The notes beneath the pieces are model-generated. The model had not been told where the DNA came from, did not search any database, and saw nothing but the letters and a program-made list of their open reading frames with translations. A stretch of DNA of 64,000 nucleotides, taken from positions 62,001 to 126,000 of the forward strand of contig CANNAN010000008.1 of NCBI GenBank assembly GCA_947502635.1, read 5' to 3'. Shown piece after piece: positions 44,415-53,531 of the stretch; positions within the stretch are counted from its first letter, which is position 1, and each line of letters begins with the position of its first letter. The translations under genes were made by a program, and so were the position numbers. The DNA is from an uncultured Flavobacteriaceae bacterium (GTDB lineage Bacteria > Bacteroidota > Bacteroidia > Flavobacteriales > Flavobacteriaceae).

Positions 44415-46967
44415 ATGAAAAATATGAGAATTTTTGGCCTTTTTGTTTCCTTATTAATAATACTTGTTTCGTGCAATGAACCAGTTGATTCAGTTCGGGA
44501 GATTGAAGATTTTAATTATGATTGGAAGTTCCAATTAGCAGATGATGATACAGCGTCTAAACTGAGTTTTGATGATTCTGATTGGAAAAAAATTAATGTG
44601 CCTCACGATTGGAGTATTGAGGTGGGGTATCAAAAAGAAAATGGCGCAGCAAGTACTGGTTTTGCTGTTGGAGGTGTTGGTTGGTACCGTAAAGCTTTTA
44701 CGCTTCCAAAAGGAGATGAAACAAAAGAGATTCGTGTTGTTTTTGATGGTGTTTATAATAACTCAAGCGTTTGGATAAATGGCCATTTTTTAGGAAAAAG
44801 ACCTTATGGATACAGTACGTTTTCTTATAATTTATCTGAACATTTAAAATTTGATGGATCAGAAAATGTGATCGCTGTAAAAGTTGATAGAACAGCCTAT
44901 ATTGATTCTCGTTGGTACACGGGTTCTGGAATTTATAGAAAAGTACAGTTGATAAAAACCAACCCTTTACATATTAAGCAATGGGGGATACAGATTACAA
45001 CACCAAAGGTGTCTTCAAGAATAGCAGAGGTTCATGTTACGGCAAGAGTAGAAAACACAAATACGGAATCAATTGAAAACGGATCGGTAAAGTATACTAT
45101 TTTAGATGCTAAAGGTAAGCTTGTGTTAGAAAAGATTGTCTCTATAAATATAGAAGCCTCTAATAAAGCGGTATTAACCATTGAAAATCCAAAACTGTGG
45201 GATTTAGAGACTCCAAATTTGTATACTTTAAAAACTCAGTTATTTATTGAAAAAGAACTAATAGATGATGTTTCTGAGGTGTTTGGAATTCGCACTTTTA
45301 ATTTTGATGCTAATAAAGGCTTCTCTTTAAACGGTAAAAATTTTAAAATAAAAGGGGTGAATTTGCATCATGATGCAGGAGCTGTTGGAGCTGCTGTTCC
45401 TAAAGCTATTTGGGAGTATCGTATAGATCAGCTAAAATCCATTGGTGTAAATGCAGTACGCATGGCTCACAATCCTCATGCCATTGAATTGTTGGAGGTT
45501 TGTGATGAAAAAGGTCTGTTAGTAATGAATGAAGCTTTCGATGAGTGGAGTCGTCCAAAAGGAAAAAGCTTAGTCTATTTGGGAGATAATGCAGCACCTG
45601 AAGAAGTTTCGAAGGCATATCCAGAACAGTTTGAAGTCTGGGCAGAAAGAGATTTAAAAGATTTGATTTTACGTGATTTTAACCATCCTTCAGTAATCAT
45701 GTGGAGTATTGGAAATGAAATAGAATGGACCTTTCCTCATTATTCTAAAACGTTTAATGATGTTAATATAGAGCCTAGTGCAGATGGCTATAATTTTGTT
45801 CCAAATTATAATTCTATAGCCATAAAAGAAGCTTTTGATAAAAATATAGAAGGACCAGATCCATTAGCTACAACAGCAAAACAATTAGTAGATTGGGTTA
45901 AAGAAATTGATAAGACCCGTCCAACGATTTGTGGTAGTGTACTGCCTTCGGTTACCATGGTAAGTGGTTATGGAACAGCTGTCGATGTTTTAGGTTTTAA
46001 TTATAGATTAGCAGATTATGATGCTGCACATAAACAATATCCTGATTTGAAAATTTTAGGATCAGAAAATTGGGGGGCTTATAAAGAATGGAAGGCATGT
46101 GTAGATCGAGATTTTGTTGCGGGTATTTTTGCATGGACAGGTTTTGCATATATGGGTGAAGCAGGACCTTGGCCTAGAAAAGGTTTAGAGATTTCGTTTT
46201 TTGATTATGCTGGTTTTAAAACACCAAGAGGTCACTTTTTTGAATGTTTATGGAAAGAAGACCCCAAAGTATATATGGTTACAACACCAGCAGCTGAGTC
46301 TGAATTTTCATTTACAGATAAAGATGGTTGGAAATTCGACATTCAATTAACACCACCACCAGTATGGAGTAAGTTGCGTCTATGGGAATGGTATAAAGTG
46401 AATCCGAAATGGCATTATTCAGAAGACGAATCTGTTGTTGTTCAGGTTTATACGAATTGTGAAGAAGCCGAATTGTTTTTAAATGGGGCATCGTTAGGGA
46501 AACAAAAACGCTCAGATTTTGAAGATGATAATATTATTAAATGGTTGGTTCCGTATAAAACAGGAGCGCTTAAAGTTGTGGGTTATAATAAAGGAAAGCA
46601 GGTAGGCACATACACTTTGAATACCCAAGGAATGTTTTCAAAAATAAGCCTGTCGTCTAATAAACAAATCGTTAAGGCTGATGATTATGATGTGGCAGTC
46701 GTTACTGTTGAATTATTAGATGAAAATGGTGAATTAATAACAGATGCAGAAGAGGACATTACGTTTAGTATTGAAGGTGCTGCCAAAAACATCGGAGTAG
46801 ATAACGGGTGGGAAAAAAATGTATCATCTCATAAAAGAAATACAGTAACAACACATCTTGGAAAAGCTGTGATTTTTGTTCAATCAACTAAGAAAAAAGG
46901 TGATGTGATAATAAACGCATCAAGTAATAATGGCGTGTCTGGAAATCTTATTTTAAAAATGAATTAG
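44415..46967 (+). CDS. GH2 beta-galactosidase-like lipoprotein
   Basis: An 850-residue exported enzyme with lipobox LVSC. It shows the GH2 order: sugar-binding domain (WKKINVPHDWSIEVG, GGVGWYRKAF), beta-sandwich, then the TIM barrel with acid/base Glu in WSIGNEIEW and nucleophile Glu in ILGSENWGAY, and C-terminal beta domains. It probably releases terminal galactose or 6-O-methyl-galactose from oligosaccharides, feeding the P450 encoded just upstream. The start is set at the ATG at 44415 so the signal begins MKNMRIFGLFV; a GTG at 44400 is possible. It ends the plus-strand operon. Confidence 0.88.
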   Translation: MKNMRIFGLFVSLLIILVSCNEPVDSVREIEDFNYDWKFQLADDDTASKLSFDDSDWKKINVPHDWSIEVGYQKENGAASTGFAVGGVGWYRKAFTLPKGDETKEIRVVFDGVYNNSSVWINGHFLGKRPYGYSTFSYNLSEHLKFDGSENVIAVKVDRTAYIDSRWYTGSGIYRKVQLIKTNPLHIKQWGIQITTPKVSSRIAEVHVTARVENTNTESIENGSVKYTILDAKGKLVLEKIVSINIEASNKAVLTIENPKLWDLETPNLYTLKTQLFIEKELIDDVSEVFGIRTFNFDANKGFSLNGKNFKIKGVNLHHDAGAVGAAVPKAIWEYRIDQLKSIGVNAVRMAHNPHAIELLEVCDEKGLLVMNEAFDEWSRPKGKSLVYLGDNAAPEEVSKAYPEQFEVWAERDLKDLILRDFNHPSVIMWSIGNEIEWTFPHYSKTFNDVNIEPSADGYNFVPNYNSIAIKEAFDKNIEGPDPLATTAKQLVDWVKEIDKTRPTICGSVLPSVTMVSGYGTAVDVLGFNYRLADYDAAHKQYPDLKILGSENWGAYKEWKACVDRDFVAGIFAWTGFAYMGEAGPWPRKGLEISFFDYAGFKTPRGHFFECLWKEDPKVYMVTTPAAESEFSFTDKDGWKFDIQLTPPPVWSKLRLWEWYKVNPKWHYSEDESVVVQVYTNCEEAELFLNGASLGKQKRSDFEDDNIIKWLVPYKTGALKVVGYNKGKQVGTYTLNTQGMFSKISLSSNKQIVKADDYDVAVVTVELLDENGELITDAEEDITFSIEGAAKNIGVDNGWEKNVSSHKRNTVTTHLGKAVIFVQSTKKKGDVIINASSNNGVSGNLILKMN

Positions 46968-47005
46968 CCTTTTTATTGGTTAAGCTTTAACGATAAAAAG
47001 AGGGC

Positions 47006-47050
47006 GTCTAAAAAAGATTTTCGCTTTGCTCTAAATGCTGTTTTTTAGAC
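47006..47050. terminator. Bidirectional terminator between GH2 and the convergent lipoprotein gene
   Basis: GTCTAAAAAA (47006-47015) pairs with TTTTTTAGAC (47041-47050) across a 25-base loop. It lies between two convergent stop codons. Confidence 0.65.
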
Positions 47051-47080
47051 ACCTTCTTTCTCGTTTTATTAATAGAAGTT

Positions 47081-47866
47081 TTAAGGTTTTTGCTCTGTAA
47101 GTTTAAAAGAATCTATAGCGTGAAAATCTGATCTTGCTGCAATTTCAACAGTATATTTTTTTGCCTCGTTAAAAGTGGCATAGATTTGATGCGCATTATT
47201 ATCTGAGGTACTACTAACCATGGACCATTTGTCAACATTATTCATGTATACTTTAAAAAACCCATTTCCATTTTCGCCTGCTGGATTTGGTGATTTTCCA
47301 GATCCCTTAGGGTAAATAGTGTTTTCATCTCTTTTTGCAAAAAAATTATCTGCATCAGGAAATTTAAGCCAAGTATCATTATGTTCTGCCCATGGGTCTT
47401 TGTCTGCCTTTTTTGCGATATAAGATCGCCATTGAAAAAGATAGGTCCCTGCTCTAGGAACATCAATAGTATACGTTAATTTTCCAACTTCTCCGATGGT
47501 GCCTTTCCAGGTTTGGCCAGGACCTTCCCAAACGATATACCCTTCTCCTGTATAACCTGCAATATCGGTTCGCTTTTTCCAATCCTCAGCTAAGGTTACA
47601 ACGGATGCATCGACCTCAATGACAGAAGCTATAAATTCTTCACATTCGCAAGTATCCACATTTAAAATAAAATTACCATCACAGGTCTTGGTACAGACCT
47701 CTTCTTCGCATTCGCAAGTATCCGTGTTCAGTAAAAAGCCCGTAGAACAGGTTTTTGTGCATTCTTCGGATTTTGGTTCAGATTCAGAGTCACTGCCTGA
47801 GCAGGACAAGAACATGAAAAGACCTGATAAAATAATTGCTGATGATAGTACTTTTAGTGTTTTCAT
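47081..47866 (-). CDS. Lipoprotein with two Cys-rich repeats and an agarase-associated sugar-binding-type domain
   Basis: A 261-residue lipoprotein (lipobox FLSC). Residues about 34-77 contain two tandem copies of a short unit with six Cys-like pattern ECTKTC...DTCECEE, a tether that could form disulfides or bind metal. From residue 85 on is a beta-sandwich domain of the kind appended to marine agarases and porphyranases (YIVWEGPGQTWKGTIG, EHNDTWLKFPDADNFFAKRD, YPKGSGKSPNPAGENG, ARSDFHAIDSFKL). No catalytic domain is present. A role in holding red-algal galactan at the cell surface is inferred. Confidence 0.75.
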   Translation of the reverse strand: MKTLKVLSSAIILSGLFMFLSCSGSDSESEPKSEECTKTCSTGFLLNTDTCECEEEVCTKTCDGNFILNVDTCECEEFIASVIEVDASVVTLAEDWKKRTDIAGYTGEGYIVWEGPGQTWKGTIGEVGKLTYTIDVPRAGTYLFQWRSYIAKKADKDPWAEHNDTWLKFPDADNFFAKRDENTIYPKGSGKSPNPAGENGNGFFKVYMNNVDKWSMVSSTSDNNAHQIYATFNEAKKYTVEIAARSDFHAIDSFKLTEQKP

Positions 47867-48012
47867 TTTTGAATTTCTATTTGAGGTTTGATAAATATTT
47901 TTTAGTAATTAAATACGTACAATATTCAAAGATAACGAAGAGTTAACATTATGCAAATAACATTTGTTTTAAATCAAGGAGTATATGGTTTTAAAAAATA
48001 TTGAAACCGTAA

Positions 48013-48783
48013 TTAACTTCCAATCAATTGATTTATTTTGAGTTGTGTTTTTTTTAGAGCATCAATTATGGTGTCGATGCTCGTATCCTCTTCTAAACTG
48101 GAAGAAAAAATAGAAATAGCTAAAACAGCATTTATATTAGAATTCTTAGAGCCTAATGGGACAGCAATATCAGTAACGCCACCAGTGAGCTTGCTTTTAG
48201 AGCATCTATAACCATCTTTTTCTATATTTTCAATAGTCGATAAAAGCGCTTCTTTTTGTTTTTTGTCCCATGTTTTAAAATGTTTATCTCTAGATAAAAT
48301 AGACAGTCTCTTTTCTTTCGAAAACATGGATAATAATGCGCTGCCAGAAGTTGTCATAGATAATGGGAAATGTGTGCCTTCTTCAATGGATAATGATACA
48401 GGGCTGGGACTTCTCATTTGATAAATTACCAATAGCTGATCATTATTCATGATGCTTAAATGACAAGACTGTCGGGTAGTTTCAGATAAGTGCTGCATGG
48501 GGTATCGAGCGACACGTTTTAGCTCATCAAATGGTGTATGTGTATGAGATAAATTGTACATTTTTAATGATAATCTATATTTGCCAGCATTAGTTCCTCT
48601 TATTAAATAGCCGCGTTCCTCTAGGCATATTAGCATTCTATATATTTCGCTAGGTGTCCTGTCTATGCCTTGAGCAATTTCAACCTGAGTTAAAGGAATA
48701 CCTTCTTGAGATAAATATTCAATGATATCAAGACCCTTGTCTAATGCAGGAGCGTTATATTTTGTAGAATTAATTTTAGCCAT
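48013..48783 (-). CDS. IclR-family transcriptional regulator
   Basis: A 256-residue IclR-type regulator. Residues 10-70 are the winged helix (LDIIEYLSQEGIPLTQVEIAQ, RTPSEIYRMLICLEERGYLI). The rest is the effector-binding domain (THTPFDELKRVARYPMQHLSE, ISIEEGTHFP, RCSKSKLTGGVTDIAVP). It is transcribed divergently from the RhaT/CoA-transferase operon, with a candidate operator in the spacer. IclR proteins often sense acids or sugar-acid intermediates, which would fit the operon; the ligand is not known. Confidence 0.92.
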   Translation of the reverse strand: MAKINSTKYNAPALDKGLDIIEYLSQEGIPLTQVEIAQGIDRTPSEIYRMLICLEERGYLIRGTNAGKYRLSLKMYNLSHTHTPFDELKRVARYPMQHLSETTRQSCHLSIMNNDQLLVIYQMRSPSPVSLSIEEGTHFPLSMTTSGSALLSMFSKEKRLSILSRDKHFKTWDKKQKEALLSTIENIEKDGYRCSKSKLTGGVTDIAVPLGSKNSNINAVLAISIFSSSLEEDTSIDTIIDALKKTQLKINQLIGS

Positions 48784-48828
48784 TAAGTAACTATATATAA
48801 TGCAATATTAATAAAAACTATTTGGTTC

Positions 48829-48867
48829 TTGTATTATTCATATATAAAATATATTTTTGTATATGAA
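48829..48867 (+). promoter_or_regulatory. Promoter with overlapping inverted repeat (candidate IclR operator)
   Basis: TTG (48829-48831) and TATTTTTG (48852-48859), 20 bases apart, match the Bacteroidetes -33/-7 elements. The -7 box lies inside an 8-base inverted repeat TTCATATA (48837-48844) / TATATGAA (48860-48867). A bound dimer there would block the promoter of the operon that starts at 48898. Confidence 0.6.
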
Positions 48868-48897
48868 ATTTTAAAATTAATTTATAGCTAAATAATT

Positions 48898-49968
48898 ATG
48901 GCAAATCCATTAATAGGTACCTTAATTCATGCCATTGGAGGCGTAGCTGCTTCTACATGCTATGTTCCTTTTCAAAAAGTTAAAAAGTGGTCTTGGGATT
49001 CTTATTGGATCGTTCAAGCTTCTTTTGCGTGGTTTATTTTTCCATTTTTAATAGGGTTCTTAACAGTGCCTAATCTCATGAGTGTTTTTACAGATGCATC
49101 ATCTGAGGTTTTGATAAACGCGACATTATTAGGAGCTGTTTATGGTTTTGGAGGGATGTGTTTTGGGTTTGCAATTAAACATATAGGATATTCCTTAACC
49201 TATACTATATCTATCGGTATCTCTGCGATTTTAGGAACGATTGTCCCCTTAGTAATGCATGGCGAATTGTTGCAAAAGTTTAACGCTCCAGGAGGTTATA
49301 CAATCTTTTTCGGAATGGGTTTAGCACTTGTTGGTATTATAATATGTGGTATTGCTGGTTATAGAAAAGAAAAGGATTTAAAGAATAATAATGTTAATAA
49401 AGGAGAGGCTTTAACTTTTAATATGAAAAAAGGGTTGACACTTACTTTAATTGCAGGTGTCTTGTCTGCTGTTTTTGGAATTTCGTTAGAAGTAGGAGCG
49501 CCTGTTGCCGAAATTGCAGGAAACTATGGAGCAGGAAATTTTGAAGGTAATGCTAACTTGATATTATCAACTGGAGGTGCTTTTATTATTAACTTTATTT
49601 GGTTTATCGTTGTAGGTATAAAAAATAATACCCTAAAGGAAATTATTGATGTTAAGGGCGTAGGTAAAAAGAGCTTGGTGTTAAATTTTGGAATGTCAAT
49701 TCTTAGTGGCGCCTTATGGTATGGTCAATTCTTTTTTTACGGAATAGGGCATGTGCAAATGGGAGCCTACAAGTTTGCAAGTTGGGTGTTACACATGTCG
49801 ATGCTCATATTTTTTAGCTATATCGTTGGTATTGTTATGAAAGAATGGAAACAGGTAACAAAACGGACTTATTTTACTTTAGTACTAGCACTTATAGTTT
49901 TAGTTATTTCTTTTGTAATTATGGCTTATGGAAGTAAGTTAGGGACAGAAATAATAACAGGTCATTAG
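48898..49968 (+). CDS. RhaT-type sugar/H+ symporter
   Basis: A 356-residue membrane protein of the L-rhamnose:H+ symporter family with about ten helices. The N-terminus HAIGGVAASTCYVPFQKVKKWSWDSYWIV is the clearest family mark. GALWYGQFFFYGIGHVQMGAYKFASW appears late in the protein. It brings a 6-deoxy sugar or related monosaccharide across the inner membrane. It opens the operon containing the two CoA-transferases; the actual substrate is unknown, and a rhamnose pathway (RhaA, RhaB, RhaD) is not in this window. Confidence 0.85.
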   Translation: MANPLIGTLIHAIGGVAASTCYVPFQKVKKWSWDSYWIVQASFAWFIFPFLIGFLTVPNLMSVFTDASSEVLINATLLGAVYGFGGMCFGFAIKHIGYSLTYTISIGISAILGTIVPLVMHGELLQKFNAPGGYTIFFGMGLALVGIIICGIAGYRKEKDLKNNNVNKGEALTFNMKKGLTLTLIAGVLSAVFGISLEVGAPVAEIAGNYGAGNFEGNANLILSTGGAFIINFIWFIVVGIKNNTLKEIIDVKGVGKKSLVLNFGMSILSGALWYGQFFFYGIGHVQMGAYKFASWVLHMSMLIFFSYIVGIVMKEWKQVTKRTYFTLVLALIVLVISFVIMAYGSKLGTEIITGH

Positions 49969-49995
49969 ATAAAAATTATTATACCATATATTAGA

Positions 49996-51150
49996 ATGAG
50001 TACAAAAAGAATACAATTAAAAGGAATTACATGGAATCATAGTAGAGGTTTTACTTCCATGGTAGCCACTGCACAACGTTTTTCAGAATTACATCCAAAC
50101 GTTGATATTACATGGGAAAAAAGATCGTTACAAGCATTTGCAGATGAACCAATAAACGAATTAGCAAAAAGATATGATTTGCTAATTATTGATCATCCAT
50201 GGGCAGGGTTTGCTGGTAAAAATAATGTAATTCTACCTTTGGATACCTATTTGCCTAAAGCATTTATGGATGATTTAGCAGAAAATACCGTAGGACGTTC
50301 TCATGAAAGCTACTCGTCAAATAATCACCAATGGGCTTTAGCGGTTGATGCTGCCACACCAGTGGCTGCAAGTAGACCAGATATTCTTACTGAAAAGGGA
50401 TATAAACTTCCAGAAACATATGATGATTTATTAACTTTAGCTAAAGAAGGATTAGTCATCATGCCAGGAATACCACAAGACACATTAATGAATTTTTATA
50501 TGATGTGTTGCACTTTAGGAGAAGATGTCTGTGTTTCACAAGATCATGTTGTGAGCGAAGAAATAGGTGTTAAAGCATTACAATTATTGCGAGCATTGGC
50601 TGTTGAAATGGACCCTCAAATTTTCGATTGGAATCCAATTCGGGTATACGAAGCGATGACACTTACAGATAAATATGCTTATTGCCCATGGGCATATGGC
50701 TATACAAACTATAGCAGAAAAGGTTATGCACGTAAGTTATTGCATTTTCATGACATGGTAGATATTAAAGGTTTTGGAAAAGCAATTACGACTCTGGGAG
50801 GAACGGGATTAGCTGTTTCTGCAGAAGCAAAAGAGATAGAGACTATTATGAAATATGTGGAGTATGTAGGCTCTGAAGCTTGTCAAAAAACAGTGTTTTT
50901 TGATGGAGGTGGGCAGCCTGGCCATAGAAAAGCATGGACAGATGCATATACTAATAGTATAACTTCAAATTTCTTTAAAAATACATTGCCTAGTTTAGAT
51001 CGTGCATTTTTACGCCCACGTTATAACGGACATATGTACTTTCAAGACAGAGCTGGAGCGCCTATTAGAGATTATTTGATGCATGGAGGTGATGAAAAAG
51101 CATTACTTACTCAGATGAATATTTTATATAAAGAATCACTAGACATTTAA
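49996..51150 (+). CDS. Solute-binding-protein-fold protein without signal peptide (1)
   Basis: A 384-residue protein with the type 1 extracellular solute-binding fold: GITWNHSRGFTSMVATAQRFSELHPNVDITWEKR, RYDLLIIDHPWAG, LPETYDDLLTLAKEG and FFDGGGQPGHRKAW. The N-terminus MSTKRIQLKGITW has no hydrophobic signal or lipobox, so it should stay in the cytoplasm. No ABC permease or ATPase gene is nearby. It follows the symporter by 27 bases and precedes the first CoA-transferase. It could be a soluble sensor, a ligand carrier or an enzyme on an SBP fold. Confidence 0.75.
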   Translation: MSTKRIQLKGITWNHSRGFTSMVATAQRFSELHPNVDITWEKRSLQAFADEPINELAKRYDLLIIDHPWAGFAGKNNVILPLDTYLPKAFMDDLAENTVGRSHESYSSNNHQWALAVDAATPVAASRPDILTEKGYKLPETYDDLLTLAKEGLVIMPGIPQDTLMNFYMMCCTLGEDVCVSQDHVVSEEIGVKALQLLRALAVEMDPQIFDWNPIRVYEAMTLTDKYAYCPWAYGYTNYSRKGYARKLLHFHDMVDIKGFGKAITTLGGTGLAVSAEAKEIETIMKYVEYVGSEACQKTVFFDGGGQPGHRKAWTDAYTNSITSNFFKNTLPSLDRAFLRPRYNGHMYFQDRAGAPIRDYLMHGGDEKALLTQMNILYKESLDI

Positions 51151-51225
51151 AAGTATTTCATAGCTCATTATACTCGCTTGTTGACAAGGCATGTCTAATC
51201 GAATTAATAAAATAAATATAAACAG

Positions 51226-52368
51226 ATGAAACCATTAGAAGGTATTTTAGTTCTTGAATTTGCACAGTTTATGGCGGGGCCGTCTGCTGGATTAAAATTG
51301 GCAGATTTAGGAGCAAGGGTTATAAAAATAGAAAGACCAAATCATGGTGAGGCAGGAAGACAAATAGCCTTAAAAAATTTATTTTTAGATGGAAGCAGTT
51401 TAGTTTTTCATACAGTAAATAGAAATAAAGATTCTTATGCAGCGAATTTAAAAGATGCAGATGATTTAGATCGCGTTAAAAAGCTAATTAGTCAAGCAGA
51501 TGTTATGACCCATAATTTCCGACCTGGCGTTATGGAAAAAATTGGCTTAGATTATCAAACAGTTCAGAAAATTAATCCTCAATTAGTTTATGCAACTGTT
51601 ACTGGGTATGGAACAGAAGGTCCGTGGGCTAAAAAGCCAGGGCAAGATTTATTGATTCAGTCCATGTCTGGGTTTGCAAATTTAACAGGAAATAAAAATG
51701 ATGATCCTGTTCCTGTTGGGGCAGCTGTTTCTGATATCATCACGGGTACACATTTGGCTCATGGTATTTTAGCAAGCTTTTTAAAAAGGATAAAAACAAA
51801 TAATGGATCGTTGGTAGAGGTTAGTTTGTTGGAATCTACTTTAGATTTTCAGTTTGAAGTTATTACAACTTATTTGAACGATGGTAATAAAAAACCTGTA
51901 AGAGCAAAACAGGGCGCGGCACATGCTTACCTAGGAGCGCCTTATGGTGTTTATAAAACAAAAGATGGCTATATGGCAATTGCTATGGGGTCGCTATTGA
52001 AATTAGGGGAAGTTATAGGTTGTAAAGCGTTAGATGTCTTTACAAATACAGATTCTTGGTTTACTCAAAGAGATGAAATCATGGCTATTTTAGGCGATTT
52101 CTTAATTCATAAAAATACGGATGATTGGTTAGATATACTAGAACCCGCAGGTGTTTGGTGCTCTGATGTTTTTGATTATAAGACCTTATTGAGGCATGAA
52201 GCCTATAAAGTATTAAAAATGGATCAAAAATTACCATTGCTTTCAGGCGAAGAAGTCCATACAATACGCTGTCCGATACGATTGAATGATGAACGATTAT
52301 TTGCTTCTAAGCCAGCTCCAAGAGTTGGTCAACATACAGAGGATCTCATTAAAGAATTTAATCTGTAA
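51226..52368 (+). CDS. Class III (CaiB/BaiF) CoA-transferase, first of pair
   Basis: A 380-residue family III CoA-transferase. The N-terminus [36 protein letters not shown] and [15 protein letters not shown] are typical. The catalytic Asp aligns at residue 170 in [10 protein letters not shown]. These enzymes move CoA between acids through an aspartyl-CoA anhydride. It is about 56% identical to the next gene over the first 170 residues by eye. It lies between a signal-less solute-binding-fold protein and its paralogue, so the acid is probably derived from the transported sugar. The CoA donor is unknown; a racemase role is the alternative. Confidence 0.85.
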   Translation: MKPLEGILVLEFAQFMAGPSAGLKLADLGARVIKIERPNHGEAGRQIALKNLFLDGSSLVFHTVNRNKDSYAANLKDADDLDRVKKLISQADVMTHNFRPGVMEKIGLDYQTVQKINPQLVYATVTGYGTEGPWAKKPGQDLLIQSMSGFANLTGNKNDDPVPVGAAVSDIITGTHLAHGILASFLKRIKTNNGSLVEVSLLESTLDFQFEVITTYLNDGNKKPVRAKQGAAHAYLGAPYGVYKTKDGYMAIAMGSLLKLGEVIGCKALDVFTNTDSWFTQRDEIMAILGDFLIHKNTDDWLDILEPAGVWCSDVFDYKTLLRHEAYKVLKMDQKLPLLSGEEVHTIRCPIRLNDERLFASKPAPRVGQHTEDLIKEFNL

Positions 52369-52385
52369 ATCTAAAAATTAGTAAA

Positions 52386-53531
52386 ATGAAACCATTAGAA
52401 GATATATTAGTTATAGATTTAAGTCAGTTTTTATCAGCACCTTCTGCAACTTTGCGTTTGGCAGATTTAGGAGCAAGAGTCATTAAAGTTGAAAGACCAA
52501 TAACAGGAGATATTTGTCGTCAATTATACGTTTCAAATGTGAATATAAATGGGGAGTCTTCCATTTTTAGAGCGATTAATAGAAATAAAGAAAGTTTTCA
52601 AGCAGATTTAAAGCATGCTATTGATAAACAACGTGTTTTAAAATTAGTAGAAAAAGCAGATGTTTTAGTTCATAATTTCAGACCTGGTGTCATTGAACGA
52701 TTGGGATTTGATTACGATACAATTAAAAAAATAAATCCAGGTATTGTTTATGGTGATATTTCAGGGTACGGATCAGAAGGACCATGGAGAAATAAGCCAG
52801 GACAAGATTTATTGGTACAATCTTTATCTGGTTTAACTTGGTTGAACGGCATTGAAGGAAGTGGGCCAACGCCAGTTGGCTTAGCTATTGTAGATATTTT
52901 ATCTGGAGCTCATTTAGTGCAAGGAATTTTAGCGGCTTTGATTAAAAAAGCTAAAACGGGCAACGGCACCAAAGTTTCAGTAAGCATGTTGGAGTCTATT
53001 ATAGATTTTCAATTTGAATCCATTACAACTTTTTATCAAGATGGCGGGCAGCCTACTGTGCGTCCAGCAAGTAATAGTGCTCATGCTTATTTAGGAGCTC
53101 CCTACGGTGTTTATAAAACTCAAAATGGTTATTTAGCTTTAGCAATGGGAGCCATTCCTTTTATTGGTGAATTGTTAGGGTGTGAAGCGCTTTTGAGGTA
53201 TAAAGACGTGGCAAGTTGGTTTGATGATAGGGATGCGATTAAAAAAATATTGGCAGATCATTTGAGTACGGGCACTACCGAAAAATGGCTATCCTTATTG
53301 GAGCCTGCAGATATTTGGTGCGCTAATATAATGGATTGGGAAACACTATTTGCTACCGATGGGTTTAAGGTGTTAGATATGATTCAAAAGGTACAAATGA
53401 GTGATGGTTTTGAATACGAAACAACACGCTGTCCTATTAAAATTGATGGTGAATATTTAACGTCGCCCATAGGATGTCCTGCATTGGGAGAGCACACAAA
53501 TTCAATAGTGAATGAGCTAATTGAAGACTGA
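52386..53531 (+). CDS. Class III (CaiB/BaiF) CoA-transferase, second of pair
   Basis: A 381-residue paralogue of the preceding protein, with the same length and layout and a conserved catalytic Asp at residue 170 ([10 protein letters not shown]). The family forms interlocked dimers, so a heterodimer of the two products is possible. The stop codon overlaps the start of the second solute-binding-fold gene by one base. Differences in the substrate-facing loops (residues 40-62 and 150-162) suggest that the two differ in role. Function is inferred. Confidence 0.85.
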   Translation: MKPLEDILVIDLSQFLSAPSATLRLADLGARVIKVERPITGDICRQLYVSNVNINGESSIFRAINRNKESFQADLKHAIDKQRVLKLVEKADVLVHNFRPGVIERLGFDYDTIKKINPGIVYGDISGYGSEGPWRNKPGQDLLVQSLSGLTWLNGIEGSGPTPVGLAIVDILSGAHLVQGILAALIKKAKTGNGTKVSVSMLESIIDFQFESITTFYQDGGQPTVRPASNSAHAYLGAPYGVYKTQNGYLALAMGAIPFIGELLGCEALLRYKDVASWFDDRDAIKKILADHLSTGTTEKWLSLLEPADIWCANIMDWETLFATDGFKVLDMIQKVQMSDGFEYETTRCPIKIDGEYLTSPIGCPALGEHTNSIVNELIED

